Assembly: GCF_014489075.1 (NCBI RefSeq)
Contig: NZ_JACTGR010000004.1
Location: 434,001 to 498,000, forward strand
From: Sphingomonas sp. JC676
GTDB lineage: Bacteria; Pseudomonadota; Alphaproteobacteria; Sphingomonadales; Sphingomonadaceae
Reading direction: 5' to 3'
Length of the DNA stretch: 64,000 nucleotides
Part shown: positions 9,174 through 16,446 of the stretch, piece after piece
Layout of the letters: each line of letters opens with the position of its first letter
How positions within the stretch are numbered: the first letter of the stretch is position 1
Translations under genes and position numbers: made by a program
Notes under the pieces: generated by a model
Told to the model about the DNA's origin: nothing
Database searches by the model: none
Seen by the model: only the letters and a program-made list of their open reading frames with translations

Positions 9174-9616
9174 ATGGAGGGCGAGGCTTTGAAGCTGCGG
9201 CATAATGCGTTCGAAATCGACAAGACGGGAACGGCCGCGCGTTCGCAAGCTCAAGATCGAATCGAAGTATTGCGTGGCGAGGGCGGCATCTTCGTCGAGG
9301 CGGTCCGCGCTACACGGATGCCGATGACCGTGACCGATCCATCCTTGTCCGGAAACCCGATCATATTCGCAAATGAGGCTTTTCTCATTCTCTCGGGCTA
9401 CAGCATGGAGGAAGTGCTGGGACAGCAGCCCCACTTCTTGAACGGTCCTGACACGATGACGCGCTGCTCTTCCTCGCGGAGTTGCGATCGATCGAGAAGA
9501 CGATTGAGAAACGGCCGCAGGGCGGAATCGCGCTCGGACATGTAGATCACTCCGGTCAACGAGCGGGAGCACGGGCAGCTCTCAGCCGCCGACGCTCAAG
9601 TCCCGATCGGCGATAG
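9174..9616 (+). pseudogene. Truncated, frameshifted LOV/PAS sensor remnant
   Basis: Residues ~40-93 read as the start of a LOV-type PAS domain: FVEAVRATRMPMTVTDPSL, PIIFANEAFLILSGYS and EEVLGQQPHFLNGPDT. Directly after GPDT the homologous reading continues one frame over (DALLFLAELRSIEKTIEK) to a stop at 9614-9616, so one base has been gained or lost. The position of the flavin-binding Cys in the usual GRNCRFLQG motif is occupied here by GQQPHFLNG, so flavin photochemistry would be absent anyway. No kinase or output domain follows. Confidence 0.7.
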
Positions 9617-9832
9617 CACAATTTCGCATATGCCGAAGCGAGTGCACTATCCTGGATCAGTATTGAAAGCGCGAGACCAAGAGGATCTCTATGCAATCAT
9701 CCAGCGATTTGCCAGCATCCGTACGATCCGGATCTCCACCTGCCGGAAATCGCAAATATCTAACCTAGGCGAAGGAACTGGCTCGCAAAGCGGCGACATA
9801 ATGGGGCTTGCGGGGAAACCAGTGAGGACGTG

Positions 9833-10045
9833 ATGAACGACGCAGCCGACCGAGACTATCTCGAACAGCGATATCGGCAGTCCGTAGAGCAGGCGCAACG
9901 CTCCGTCGATCCTGGCGTCTCGCGAACGCACCAGGAATTTGCGCAAACCTATGCGCAGGCGCTCGAACGATTGTCAGCTACCCCAGTCGCCACACTCTTG
10001 GCCTTCCCATCGACGTCCCGAGCGCGGGACGCCGCCGAACGCTAG
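9833..10045 (+). CDS. Small helical protein of the Y-x-x-R...H-x-x-x-A-x-x-Y family
   Basis: The product has about 70 residues. YLEQRYRQSVEQAQ and THQEFAQTYAQALERL are the two helices of the family signature. A GAGGA motif is four bases upstream of the ATG; a GTG three bases earlier is an alternative start. It is followed 20 bp later by another member of the family in the same direction, probably in one transcript. Function unknown. Confidence 0.65.
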   Translation: MNDAADRDYLEQRYRQSVEQAQRSVDPGVSRTHQEFAQTYAQALERLSATPVATLLAFPSTSRARDAAER

Positions 10046-10065
10046 CAAGTCCAAAGGAGCCGGAT

Positions 10066-10248
10066 ATGGCGAGCTCTATCACACCGCTCGATCAAGAGAT
10101 TGGCTATCTCTATCGTCGCGCCGAGCAGGAACTGGAACAAGCGCAGCGTGCCGACCATCCTGCCGCAGCGAAGGCGCATTACCTGCTTGCGGGCCTTTAC
10201 CTGGACAAGGTCTACGGATCTCCCGAGCAAGACGAGTTGCGGACCTGA
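10066..10248 (+). CDS. Small helical protein of the Y-x-x-R-A...H-x-x-L-A-x-x-Y family
   Basis: This 60-residue protein contains YLYRRAEQELEQAQ and AHYLLAGLYLDKV, matching the two-helix pattern. AAAGGAG precedes the ATG at normal spacing. It lies just downstream of the similar gene at 9833 and immediately upstream of the degenerate cytochrome c copy. Function unknown. Confidence 0.7.
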   Translation: MASSITPLDQEIGYLYRRAEQELEQAQRADHPAAAKAHYLLAGLYLDKVYGSPEQDELRT

Positions 10249-10271
10249 TCCGGCTAGCTCGACGCGGTCTC

Positions 10272-10527
10272 TGAGCTCGGTTGCGGTTCCTGTCACGTGA
10301 TTGCGGGCGTTGCGGGCGCGCGGCGCCGTCGCTGGCCGGCATTGCCGAATGGGCGGAACTGGCCGGCCGGCTCGGCAACACGCCGGGCAACATGATCCGT
10401 TGGGTGCAAGCAACCGCAGGCAATCGATCGCCAAGGCGGCATGCCCGACATGGGCCTCAGCGACAAACAGGCCCGAGACATCGCCGCCTATCTCTACACG
10501 CTGCGCGCGGCGCGCCCGGACAAATGA
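10272..10527 (+). pseudogene. Degenerate copy of the 3' half of the cytochrome c gene
   Basis: From about 10272 to the TGA at 10525-10527 the DNA repeats 2628-2889 almost base for base, starting just before the haem motif (still CGSCH) and ending at the same terminal codons. Small deletions in the Ala/Gly-rich stretch after the haem site and single-base changes around the GCAAGCAACCGCAGG segment break the frame. There is no start codon or signal sequence. It is a recent partial duplication that has lost function, set between a small gene and hemerythrin. Confidence 0.88.
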
Positions 10528-10558
10528 CGGTGTCCCGGCAGGCTCCGGCCCGGCGGCG

Positions 10559-11098
10559 CTAGGCGCCGGCGCCCATATAGCGGCCATATTCCTCGGCATA
10601 GCGCAGGGCGATCCGTGCCTGGTCTTCGGCGCTTACCGACTCGGCGAGTTCGGTGAACCATGTCCCTTCCTCGGAATAGACATGGTGCGCGACCGCGCCC
10701 TCGATATGCCCGAGCTTGTCGAGATAGTCCTCGCTCATCGGATCGAGCCGCTCCAGCAGGCCCATTTCCATCTTGGCGGCCGACTGCTCCTGATAAGCGA
10801 GCTCGGCATGCCCGACCTGCTTGTCGGCGGCCAGCGCCGGATAGATCGCGGCTTCCTCCGCGATCGAATGTCCGGTGAGAAGGATACCCAGCTTCTTCTG
10901 TTCCGCGCGCCGCGTCGCCGCGTCAGGCGCAGCTTTCACCGCCGCGAACTGCGCCTCGATGCCGCGGTGATGGCCGAGAATCTGCGAAAGCCAGTCGCCG
11001 GGCCTGGCCGCAGCCTCGGCCTTTGCCCGCGCCTTGGCGCGTGCCTCGTCGCTCTCAGGCGGGGTGATCGCTGCTATCGCTTTGTCCAGTATCGACAT
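10559..11098 (-). CDS. Hemerythrin-domain protein
   Basis: The 179-residue helical protein carries metal-ligand candidates in the hemerythrin order: ILGHHRGIE, LLTGHSIAEEAAIYP, the HAELAYQEQ helix and EGAVAHHVYSEEGTWF. Such proteins bind a di-iron centre and sense or handle oxygen, NO or oxidants in the cytoplasm. GGAGG lies seven bases upstream of the ATG, and a GGAAC-N16-GGTT element lies 31 nt further upstream, so general-stress control is likely. It has no operon partner. Confidence 0.88.
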   Translation of the reverse strand: MSILDKAIAAITPPESDEARAKARAKAEAAARPGDWLSQILGHHRGIEAQFAAVKAAPDAATRRAEQKKLGILLTGHSIAEEAAIYPALAADKQVGHAELAYQEQSAAKMEMGLLERLDPMSEDYLDKLGHIEGAVAHHVYSEEGTWFTELAESVSAEDQARIALRYAEEYGRYMGAGA

Positions 11099-11128
11099 GC
11101 TCGTCCTCCAGCTTTCTCGTATGCGCTA

Positions 11129-11153
11129 AACCGGTCGCGCCGCCGCGCGTTCC
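11129..11153 (-). promoter_or_regulatory. EcfG-like promoter of the hemerythrin gene
   Basis: On the minus strand this reads GGAAC, 16 bases, GGTT. The spacing and sequence match seven other sites in the window, and the -10-like element is 31 nt from the hemerythrin ATG. Resemblance to known alphaproteobacterial general-stress promoters (GGAAC / NGTT) is from family knowledge. Confidence 0.65.
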
Positions 11154-11236
11154 GCCAAGGTCACCCTGTCTTCGCCGTCCCGACGGCGGCGGGTATCGCC
11201 GCATCACGGTTAAAGGCGGCCGGTTTGCAGCGCCCT

Positions 11237-11509
11237 TCAGTCCTGTCCGGTCGTCTTGACGCTGACTTCGCGCGACAGCTTGTCGAGCGTCGCATGCAAG
11301 GCGGCGTTCCGCCGCTTCTCGCCGTCCAGCAGCACCAGCGCGAGCGACAGCGCGGACGCCGAGAGCAGCAGCGCGAGAATATGCAGCGGAGCGCCGGTGA
11401 CGATCCATATTGCCGAGCCGGCAACGAGCAGCAGCTGAACCGCCGGACCCTTGATCCGCGATGCAGCTGCCGGAGCGTTTGCCGCTCCAGGCACGAATTG
11501 CGTCTTCAA
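11237..11509 (-). CDS. Small membrane protein related to low-affinity iron permease family
   Basis: About 90 residues with two adjacent membrane helices (VQLLLVAGSAIWIVTG and LHILALLLSASALSLALVLL) and a C-terminal RNAALHATLDKL segment that resembles RAAIQAKLDELL of the protein at 19760. That helix pair plus an N/A-A-x-x-A-K-L-D tail is the pattern of the low-affinity iron permease family. I chose a TTG start preceded by AAGGA; a longer version from 11587 is possible. The transport role is uncertain for so short a protein. Confidence 0.6.
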   Translation of the reverse strand: MKTQFVPGAANAPAAASRIKGPAVQLLLVAGSAIWIVTGAPLHILALLLSASALSLALVLLDGEKRRNAALHATLDKLSREVSVKTTGQD

Positions 11510-11550
11510 TTTCGAGATCCTTGCGTGAGTTGCCCGGCAAACGTTCCGGC

Positions 11551-11757
11551 CTAGTGCAAGCTTTGCGCTTGCCCGGGCGCGGACCACGGCACCGCGTCGA
11601 ACCTGGTCTCGGCATCGGCTTCCCGCGCACGCCGCTCATATTCGGCCGACATCGTCGAATGTGCGATCGCGGCCGCACCGTCCTTGCTGGTCTCCGCCCG
11701 TGCCCGCTCGATCTCGGCGCGCCGCGCATAATAAAGCCTGTCGCTGTCTTTTTTCAT
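11551..11757 (-). CDS. Small helical protein of the Y-Y-x-R-R-A family
   Basis: The 68-residue product contains YYARRAEIERARAE and IAHSTMSAEYERRARE, one of the clearest examples of the two-helix signature repeated through the window. I start it at the ATG before KKDSDRLYY; an in-frame start at 11772 adds five residues. It lies upstream of the iron-permease-like gene in the same direction. Function unknown. Confidence 0.75.
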   Translation of the reverse strand: MKKDSDRLYYARRAEIERARAETSKDGAAAIAHSTMSAEYERRAREADAETRFDAVPWSAPGQAQSLH

Positions 11758-11955
11758 TGCTCGTCTCACCATAGCTGCCCAGCTCGGGATCGAGGCAAGT
11801 TAAAGCGCCCGTCGGTCTGGAACCTTATACTGGATTACGAATGCCTGAAGATTGTCCCGGTCGTGCCTTTCGGCGCGGTATCATTCGAGCCTGGTATCGG
11901 CTATCATGCGGCATTGCCGGTCCTTCTTGGCCTATCGGTGACTGCGAGCCTCGTG

Positions 11956-11971
11956 CTCCCGCCAGCGGGAG
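11956..11971 (+). promoter_or_regulatory. Inverted repeat covering the ribosome binding site of the Crp/Fnr gene
   Basis: CTCCCG, loop CCAG, CGGGAG form a perfect six-pair GC stem whose 3' arm contains the GGGAG Shine-Dalgarno sequence six bases before the ATG at 11978. In RNA the hairpin would hide the ribosome binding site. Whether it is regulatory is inference. Confidence 0.45.
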
Positions 11972-11977
11972 ACACGC

Positions 11978-12730
11978 ATGAATTCGCCAGCAATCCTCAA
12001 TACTATGCTCGAGCGACTGGAGCGGCACCGTCAGTTCGACGCCGAGGACCGTACCGCGGTCCTAGCGCTGCCCTATACGGTGCGCAAACTTCGCCCACAC
12101 GAGCATCTGATCCGCGAAGGCGAGCCCGCGGAGAATTCGTGCCTGCTGCGATCGGGCTTCCTGTGCCGGCACAAGATTATCGCTGCGGGGCACCGCCAGA
12201 TCGTGTCGGTCCATATGGCCGGTGACATGGTCAACATGCAGAACTCGCTGCTGAAGACCGCGGATCACAACGTGCAGGCGTTGACCGAGGCGGAGGTCGT
12301 TCTGATTTCGGGCCGCGCGATCATCGAGCTTGCCACCGCCCGGCCGAACGTCGCGATCGCGATGTGGCTCGACACGCTTATCGACGGCTCGATCTTCCGC
12401 GAATGGATCGCGAATGTCGGCCGGCGCGATGCGCGGTCCAAGACCGCGCATATCCTCTGCGAATTCGCGCTGCGCCAGGAGCGCGCCGGACTGGCCGCGC
12501 GCAGCCGATACGATCTGCCGATGACGCAGGAGCAATTGGGCGACGCGCTCGGCCTGACCCCGGTACATGTCAATCGGACCCTGAAGGCGTTGGAACAGGC
12601 AGGCCTTATCTCGCGCAACCGCCGTTCGGTGACGATTTCCGACTGGGATGCGCTGCGCGTCGCCGGCGACTTCGATCCCGCTTATCTTTATCTGGAACTC
12701 GCCGAAGGCGAGCGCAGCCTGGTCGCGTGA
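11978..12730 (+). CDS. Crp/Fnr-family transcriptional regulator
   Basis: This 250-residue protein has a cyclic-nucleotide-binding-type beta roll (residues ~15-130) and a C-terminal winged helix with recognition region MTQEQLGDALGLTPVHVNRT (~182-201). No Cys cluster for an Fnr iron-sulfur centre is seen at the N-terminus, so the effector is unknown. It shares IFREWIANVGRRDA and the helix-turn-helix with two other Crp/Fnr genes in the window (12756 and 32083). A hairpin over the ribosome binding site may control translation. It ends 25 bp from a convergent relative. Confidence 0.93.
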   Translation: MNSPAILNTMLERLERHRQFDAEDRTAVLALPYTVRKLRPHEHLIREGEPAENSCLLRSGFLCRHKIIAAGHRQIVSVHMAGDMVNMQNSLLKTADHNVQALTEAEVVLISGRAIIELATARPNVAIAMWLDTLIDGSIFREWIANVGRRDARSKTAHILCEFALRQERAGLAARSRYDLPMTQEQLGDALGLTPVHVNRTLKALEQAGLISRNRRSVTISDWDALRVAGDFDPAYLYLELAEGERSLVA

Positions 12731-12755
12731 CCTGGCGGCGATACGCGTCTGCGCA

Positions 12756-13475
12756 TCAGCGCGGTTCGTTCTCGAGATAGAGATAGTCCGGGTTGAATTC
12801 TGCGATCGCATGAAGCCTCGCCAGGTCGAGGATACGCACACGCCCGCGCTGCATGTCGACCGCGCCGTCCTCGCGCAGCAGCTTGAGCGTGCGGTTGACG
12901 TGCACCGGGGTCAGGCCGACGCATTCGGCGAGATCCACCTGCGTGAGCGGCAAGCGAAACTCCAGTCCGTCGGTCAGCCCGACCAGCCCGAGCCGGACAT
13001 GCATCTCCGCAAGAAGCTGGGCGATCCGCGCGACCGCCGAGCGGCGGCCCAGCGAAAGCTCCCATTCGCGGTGCACCGCTGCGTCCATGTTCGTCGTGAA
13101 CCAGTAGAGACGGGTCAGGTGCGGATGGTCGTGGGAGAGCGCCCGCAACCGCTCGTGCGGGACGACTGCGATCTTGCAGGCGGTGAGCGCCATGATGTTG
13201 TGGTCGAGCCGCTTGAGCGTGAAGCTGTGCAGGTCGACAAAGTCACCCGCGACATGCAGCTCGCTTATCTGGCGCTGGCCCTCGCTCAAATCCTTGTAGC
13301 GGCACATCAGGCCCTCGAGGAGCAAAGTGGAGGTGGTGAGCCGCTGGCGCGCGCGGATCACCGTCGCCTTGGCCGGCACTTCGCGCACTTCCGCGACGAG
13401 CGCACGCAGGACCCGTTCCTCCTCGGCCGTGACCTCGTCACGCGCTCGAAGCTTGCGTAGATGCTTCTCGATCAT
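12756..13475 (-). CDS. Crp/Fnr-family transcriptional regulator
   Basis: The 239-residue paralogue of the convergent gene at 11978 has a sensor domain in the first ~140 residues, then HREWELSLGRRSAVARIAQL and the helix-turn-helix LPLTQVDLAECVGLTPVHVN. No Fnr-type Cys cluster is visible. It starts at the ATG that overlaps by 4 nt the stop of the small DUF6894-like gene upstream, so the two are translationally coupled. Effector and targets unknown. Confidence 0.92.
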   Translation of the reverse strand: MIEKHLRKLRARDEVTAEEERVLRALVAEVREVPAKATVIRARQRLTTSTLLLEGLMCRYKDLSEGQRQISELHVAGDFVDLHSFTLKRLDHNIMALTACKIAVVPHERLRALSHDHPHLTRLYWFTTNMDAAVHREWELSLGRRSAVARIAQLLAEMHVRLGLVGLTDGLEFRLPLTQVDLAECVGLTPVHVNRTLKLLREDGAVDMQRGRVRILDLARLHAIAEFNPDYLYLENEPR

Positions 13476-13729
13476 TCCTTGTCCCCGCTGCGTGTCCGAA
13501 GTTCGACCGCATCGCTGAACGGTACTGACAGGAGAACGGATCCCGCTTCGTCGCAGATCTCGAGGCGGCCGTTGAGATCGACCAGGCCCGATGCGAGCTC
13601 CTCGCCGATGATCGAGCGTATGCCGCTCAGCGCCTGCACGCGTGCGGCCTCGAGGTCGGGCAATTCCAGGCCCTCCAGATCTTCCGTCAGCCCCGTTCCA
13701 TTGTACACGTTGAAGAAATAGCGCTGCAT
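13472..13729 (-). CDS. DUF6894-like small protein
   Basis: The 85-residue protein starts MQRYFFNVYNG and continues with a D-L-E-G-L-E-L-P-D-L-E-A-A-R pattern, then IICDEAG-like beta residues and a VLLSVPFSDAVEL end. This R-Y-F-F...D-x-E-G-x-x-L-x-D-x-x-x-A arrangement is the one I associate with the DUF6894 family of alphaproteobacteria. It is coupled (ATGA) to the Crp/Fnr gene downstream. A relative interrupted by a stop codon lies at 33192, also beside a Crp/Fnr gene. Biochemical role unknown. Confidence 0.8.
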   Translation of the reverse strand: MQRYFFNVYNGTGLTEDLEGLELPDLEAARVQALSGIRSIIGEELASGLVDLNGRLEICDEAGSVLLSVPFSDAVELRTRSGDKE

Positions 13730-13935
13730 CGAATCTACCCATTCGGTCCGGAGGTGAAGCCTGCCGAGATCGCCGCTGGCTTCCCGGTCGTGGGGAGCCA
13801 ACCCTCCTGCGTGCCGCGGGTTGCGCGCGAACCCGCGGACTTGATTTCGATTATGACGAATTGCCGGTCCGGCATTGGAAACCGAAAGGGTGGACCGCAC
13901 CGCTGGGCCGCTGCCTCGCGGCCGGGGGAGATCGA

Positions 13936-15144
13936 TCAGGTCAGGCGACCGGACCGCTTCGGAAAGAATGTGCTGGTGCCGTTTGCATCGTCGGACCTGA
14001 GCCAGCCGTCGGCGCGCGCGGCGGACGACAGGATATGCGATCGCTGGTCGAGCGAAGCATCGTAGCGCGGAGCGCCGTCCCCATCGGCATCCAGACACAC
14101 CCGCAGGAAGCGCGTCGGCCCCTGGCCCTCGGCCTCGCCATGCAAGATCGCCTGGCCGGCCTCGGGCGGCAGGCCGAGCGCGGTGCGGACTGCCTCGAGT
14201 ACGAAGAACCGGAATCCGACCAGCGCGGCGACCGGGTTGCCCGGCAATCCGAAGTAAAGCGTGCCGGAGCGAAGGCGCGCGAACAATAGCGGCTTGCCCG
14301 GGCGCATCTCCAGCCCGTGAAAGGCGATTTCTCCCTGCCTCGCCTCGATGCACGCGCGCACGAAGTCGAATGCACCGCCGGAGACGCCGCCGCTCGAGCA
14401 CAGGATGTCGACCCGACCGTCGGCCCGCTCGATCCTGGCGGCGATGTCGGCCGCGCTGTCACTGGCATGGCCGAGATCGAGCAGGCGCAGGCCGGCATCC
14501 TCGGCAAGCGCGGCGATCATCGGCCGGTTGGCATCGGCGATCGCGCTGGCCGACCCGGCGATACTTTCGGCGAGCTCGTCCCCGGTCGAGAAATAGCCGA
14601 GCCGGGGACGGCACCGGACCAGGACCTGGCCGATGCCGGCGGCGGCGAGCATGCCGATGCGCTCCGGATCGAGCCGTACGCCGCCGGTTCCGAGCACGGC
14701 GCCTCGCGCTACATCCTCGCCTTCGGCGCGAATGTTGGTCCAGGCGGCGATCGGCGCGGGCAGCCGCAAGCGGTCCCCCTCGATCGTCGCGCGCTCCCGG
14801 ACCAGGACGGTGTCGGCTCCAGGGGGGATGGGCGCGCCGGTGCTGATCGGCGTGGCGGTCCCGGGAGCCAGCGTCGTCGCCGCGGCGCCGGTCGAAAGGG
14901 GCGGGTTCAGCGCAAGCGCGACCGGAGCGCCTTCGCTCGCGCCTTCGGTGTCGGCGCTGCGAAGCGCATAGCCGTCCATCGCCGAGCAGGCGAAGCGCGG
15001 TACGTTCGAGCGCGCATGCACCGTCTCGGCGAGGATCCGTGCATTGGCCTCGCTGGTGGCGATCGTCTCGACGCCGAGCCGCGGCGTCAGCCCGCGAATA
15101 CGCGCAAGGCCTTCGGCGACGGTGAGGCGGTCCGCGCTAGCCAT
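13936..15144 (-). CDS. moeA: Molybdopterin molybdotransferase MoeA
   Basis: The 402-residue protein inserts molybdate into adenylylated molybdopterin in the cytoplasm. Family marks are VPRFACSAMDGYALRS near residue 48, ISTGAPIPPGADTVL (~102), YFSTGDELAES (~185), CSSGGVSGGAFDFV (~255) and LFYFGLPGNP-like TLYFGLPGNPVAALVGF (~296). The length is normal. It overlaps mobA by 8 nt and is the last gene of the formate-dehydrogenase-like operon, which needs this cofactor. Confidence 0.96.
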   Translation of the reverse strand: MASADRLTVAEGLARIRGLTPRLGVETIATSEANARILAETVHARSNVPRFACSAMDGYALRSADTEGASEGAPVALALNPPLSTGAAATTLAPGTATPISTGAPIPPGADTVLVRERATIEGDRLRLPAPIAAWTNIRAEGEDVARGAVLGTGGVRLDPERIGMLAAAGIGQVLVRCRPRLGYFSTGDELAESIAGSASAIADANRPMIAALAEDAGLRLLDLGHASDSAADIAARIERADGRVDILCSSGGVSGGAFDFVRACIEARQGEIAFHGLEMRPGKPLLFARLRSGTLYFGLPGNPVAALVGFRFFVLEAVRTALGLPPEAGQAILHGEAEGQGPTRFLRVCLDADGDGAPRYDASLDQRSHILSSAARADGWLRSDDANGTSTFFPKRSGRLT

Positions 15145-15664
15145 GCCGATAGGCCGACAGGTCGTCGGGTGAATTAATGTTGGTCGGCACGGCTACGAGC
15201 TCGACCGCATGGGCGCCGGCGGCCCGGGCCCAGGCGCGCAGCGATCGATCCTCGCTTCGTTCCAGATGCGCGTCCAGGAGCGGCGAGAGCGCGCAGGGCC
15301 AAAGGCCGATGACCGGAAGCTCTGCGACGAAAGCGGGGAGGGGGGCGCGCGAGAGCCGGGTCAGGAGGTCGTCCGGCAAGTCGGGGGTGTCGCAGGGCAC
15401 GCTCAGCACGGCATCGAAGCCGGATGCTCCGCCATAAGCCAGCGCCGCGCAAAGCCCGCCGAGCGGACCGAGCCCGGACCGCGGGCGATCCTCGATAACC
15501 GGACCATATCCCGGGCGGCCGCAGACGATGATCGCTGCGGTCTGTCGGGACAGCGCGGCGCGGACATGATCGATCAGCGTCCGCCCATCCAGCAGCGCCC
15601 CGGCCTTGTCGCTGCCGAAGCGGCGCGACTGGCCGCCCGCGAGGATCGCGCCGAGCACCCTCAC
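15137..15664 (-). CDS. mobA: Molybdenum cofactor guanylyltransferase
   Basis: The 175-residue protein transfers GMP to the molybdenum cofactor to make the dinucleotide form used by formate-dehydrogenase-type enzymes. The nucleotide-binding loop ILAGGQSRRFGSDKAGALL is at the N-terminus, with SGLGPLGGLCAAL and VLSVPCDTPDLP following. It begins with GTG, overlapping the fdhD stop as GTGA, and overlaps moeA at its 3' end, so all four operon genes are coupled. Confidence 0.94.
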   Translation of the reverse strand: MRVLGAILAGGQSRRFGSDKAGALLDGRTLIDHVRAALSRQTAAIIVCGRPGYGPVIEDRPRSGLGPLGGLCAALAYGGASGFDAVLSVPCDTPDLPDDLLTRLSRAPLPAFVAELPVIGLWPCALSPLLDAHLERSEDRSLRAWARAAGAHAVELVAVPTNINSPDDLSAYRHG

Positions 15665-16446
15665 GGTAGGGGCCGCAACAGCGCGTCGGGCCGGGCGAGG
15701 ACCCGCAGCGCCAGTCCCGCCTCGCGTGCGCGGGCGAGGGCGAGCGCTGTCGGCGCGGAGATCGTGGCGAGCATCGGGCAGGCGGAGAGCGCCGCCTTTT
15801 CGACCAGCTCATAGGAACAGCGCGACGTCAGCAGCGCGAAGCCACCGTCCCAGGCAAGCCCGGCGCGCAGCATCGCGCCGATCAGCTTGTCGAACGCATT
15901 GTGGCGTCCGACATCCTCGCGCACCAGGCGGATCGCGCCCTGTTCGCTGCAGGCCGCCGCGCCGTGGACCGCCCTGGTCGCGGCGCCGAGCGGCTGTGCG
16001 CCTTCGAGTGCGTGGAGCGCGGCGAATATGGCGCGATCCTGGCCGCCCCATTCTGCCGTCCGCTGCGGCAGCGGCCGCAAGGCCTGTTCGAGGCTCTCCA
16101 CGCCGCACAGGCCGCACGTGGAATCGGCGGTCCGATGGCGGACCCGGTCCAGGACGCGCCCGGCAACGTGGGGGGCGAGCGTCATCCGCAGCAGCATGCC
16201 ATGCTCGAGCGCGTGGACCTCGGCGTCGAGCAGATCCTCGGCGCCGTCGATCAGTCGCTCCGTCAGCGCGAAGCCATAGCCGAGGTCGAGCAGATCGCCC
16301 GGGCTGGCCATCAGCACGGCATAGCCGAGGCCGTTGCACTCGATCGCGACCGGCACTTCCTCGGCGATGGCGCGGCTGCGCGCTTGGGTCGCGCCATCGG
16401 CCCCGACCTGCTCGAAGCGAAAGGAAGACGCGCCGCTCAGGCGCAA
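15661..16446 (-). CDS. fdhD: Formate dehydrogenase accessory sulfurtransferase FdhD
   Basis: FdhD passes sulfur from a cysteine desulfurase to the molybdenum cofactor before insertion. Visible marks are CNGLGYAVLMASPGDLLDLG, the Cys pair in STCGLCGVES (~residue 120) and LVREDVGRHNAFDKLIGA, all conserved in the family. The start is not certain: I use a TTG whose first bases overlap the end of the upstream oxidoreductase gene; a longer frame reaches 16548 but would lie inside that gene. The operon context (oxidoreductase-fdhD-mobA-moeA) fits the role. Confidence 0.92.
   Translation of the reverse strand: MRLSGASSFRFEQVGADGATQARSRAIAEEVPVAIECNGLGYAVLMASPGDLLDLGYGFALTERLIDGAEDLLDAEVHALEHGMLLRMTLAPHVAGRVLDRVRHRTADSTCGLCGVESLEQALRPLPQRTAEWGGQDRAIFAALHALEGAQPLGAATRAVHGAAACSEQGAIRLVREDVGRHNAFDKLIGAMLRAGLAWDGGFALLTSRCSYELVEKAALSACPMLATISAPTALALARAREAGLALRVLARPDALLRPLP

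Noticed and set aside
9773-9800. GGAAC upstream of the small gene at 9833
   Set aside because: No NGTT at 15-17 bases.
12756-13742. Longer start (13742) for the second Crp/Fnr gene
   Set aside because: It would run through the DUF6894-like gene in another frame; the ATG at 13475 with ATGA overlap and normal family length is better.
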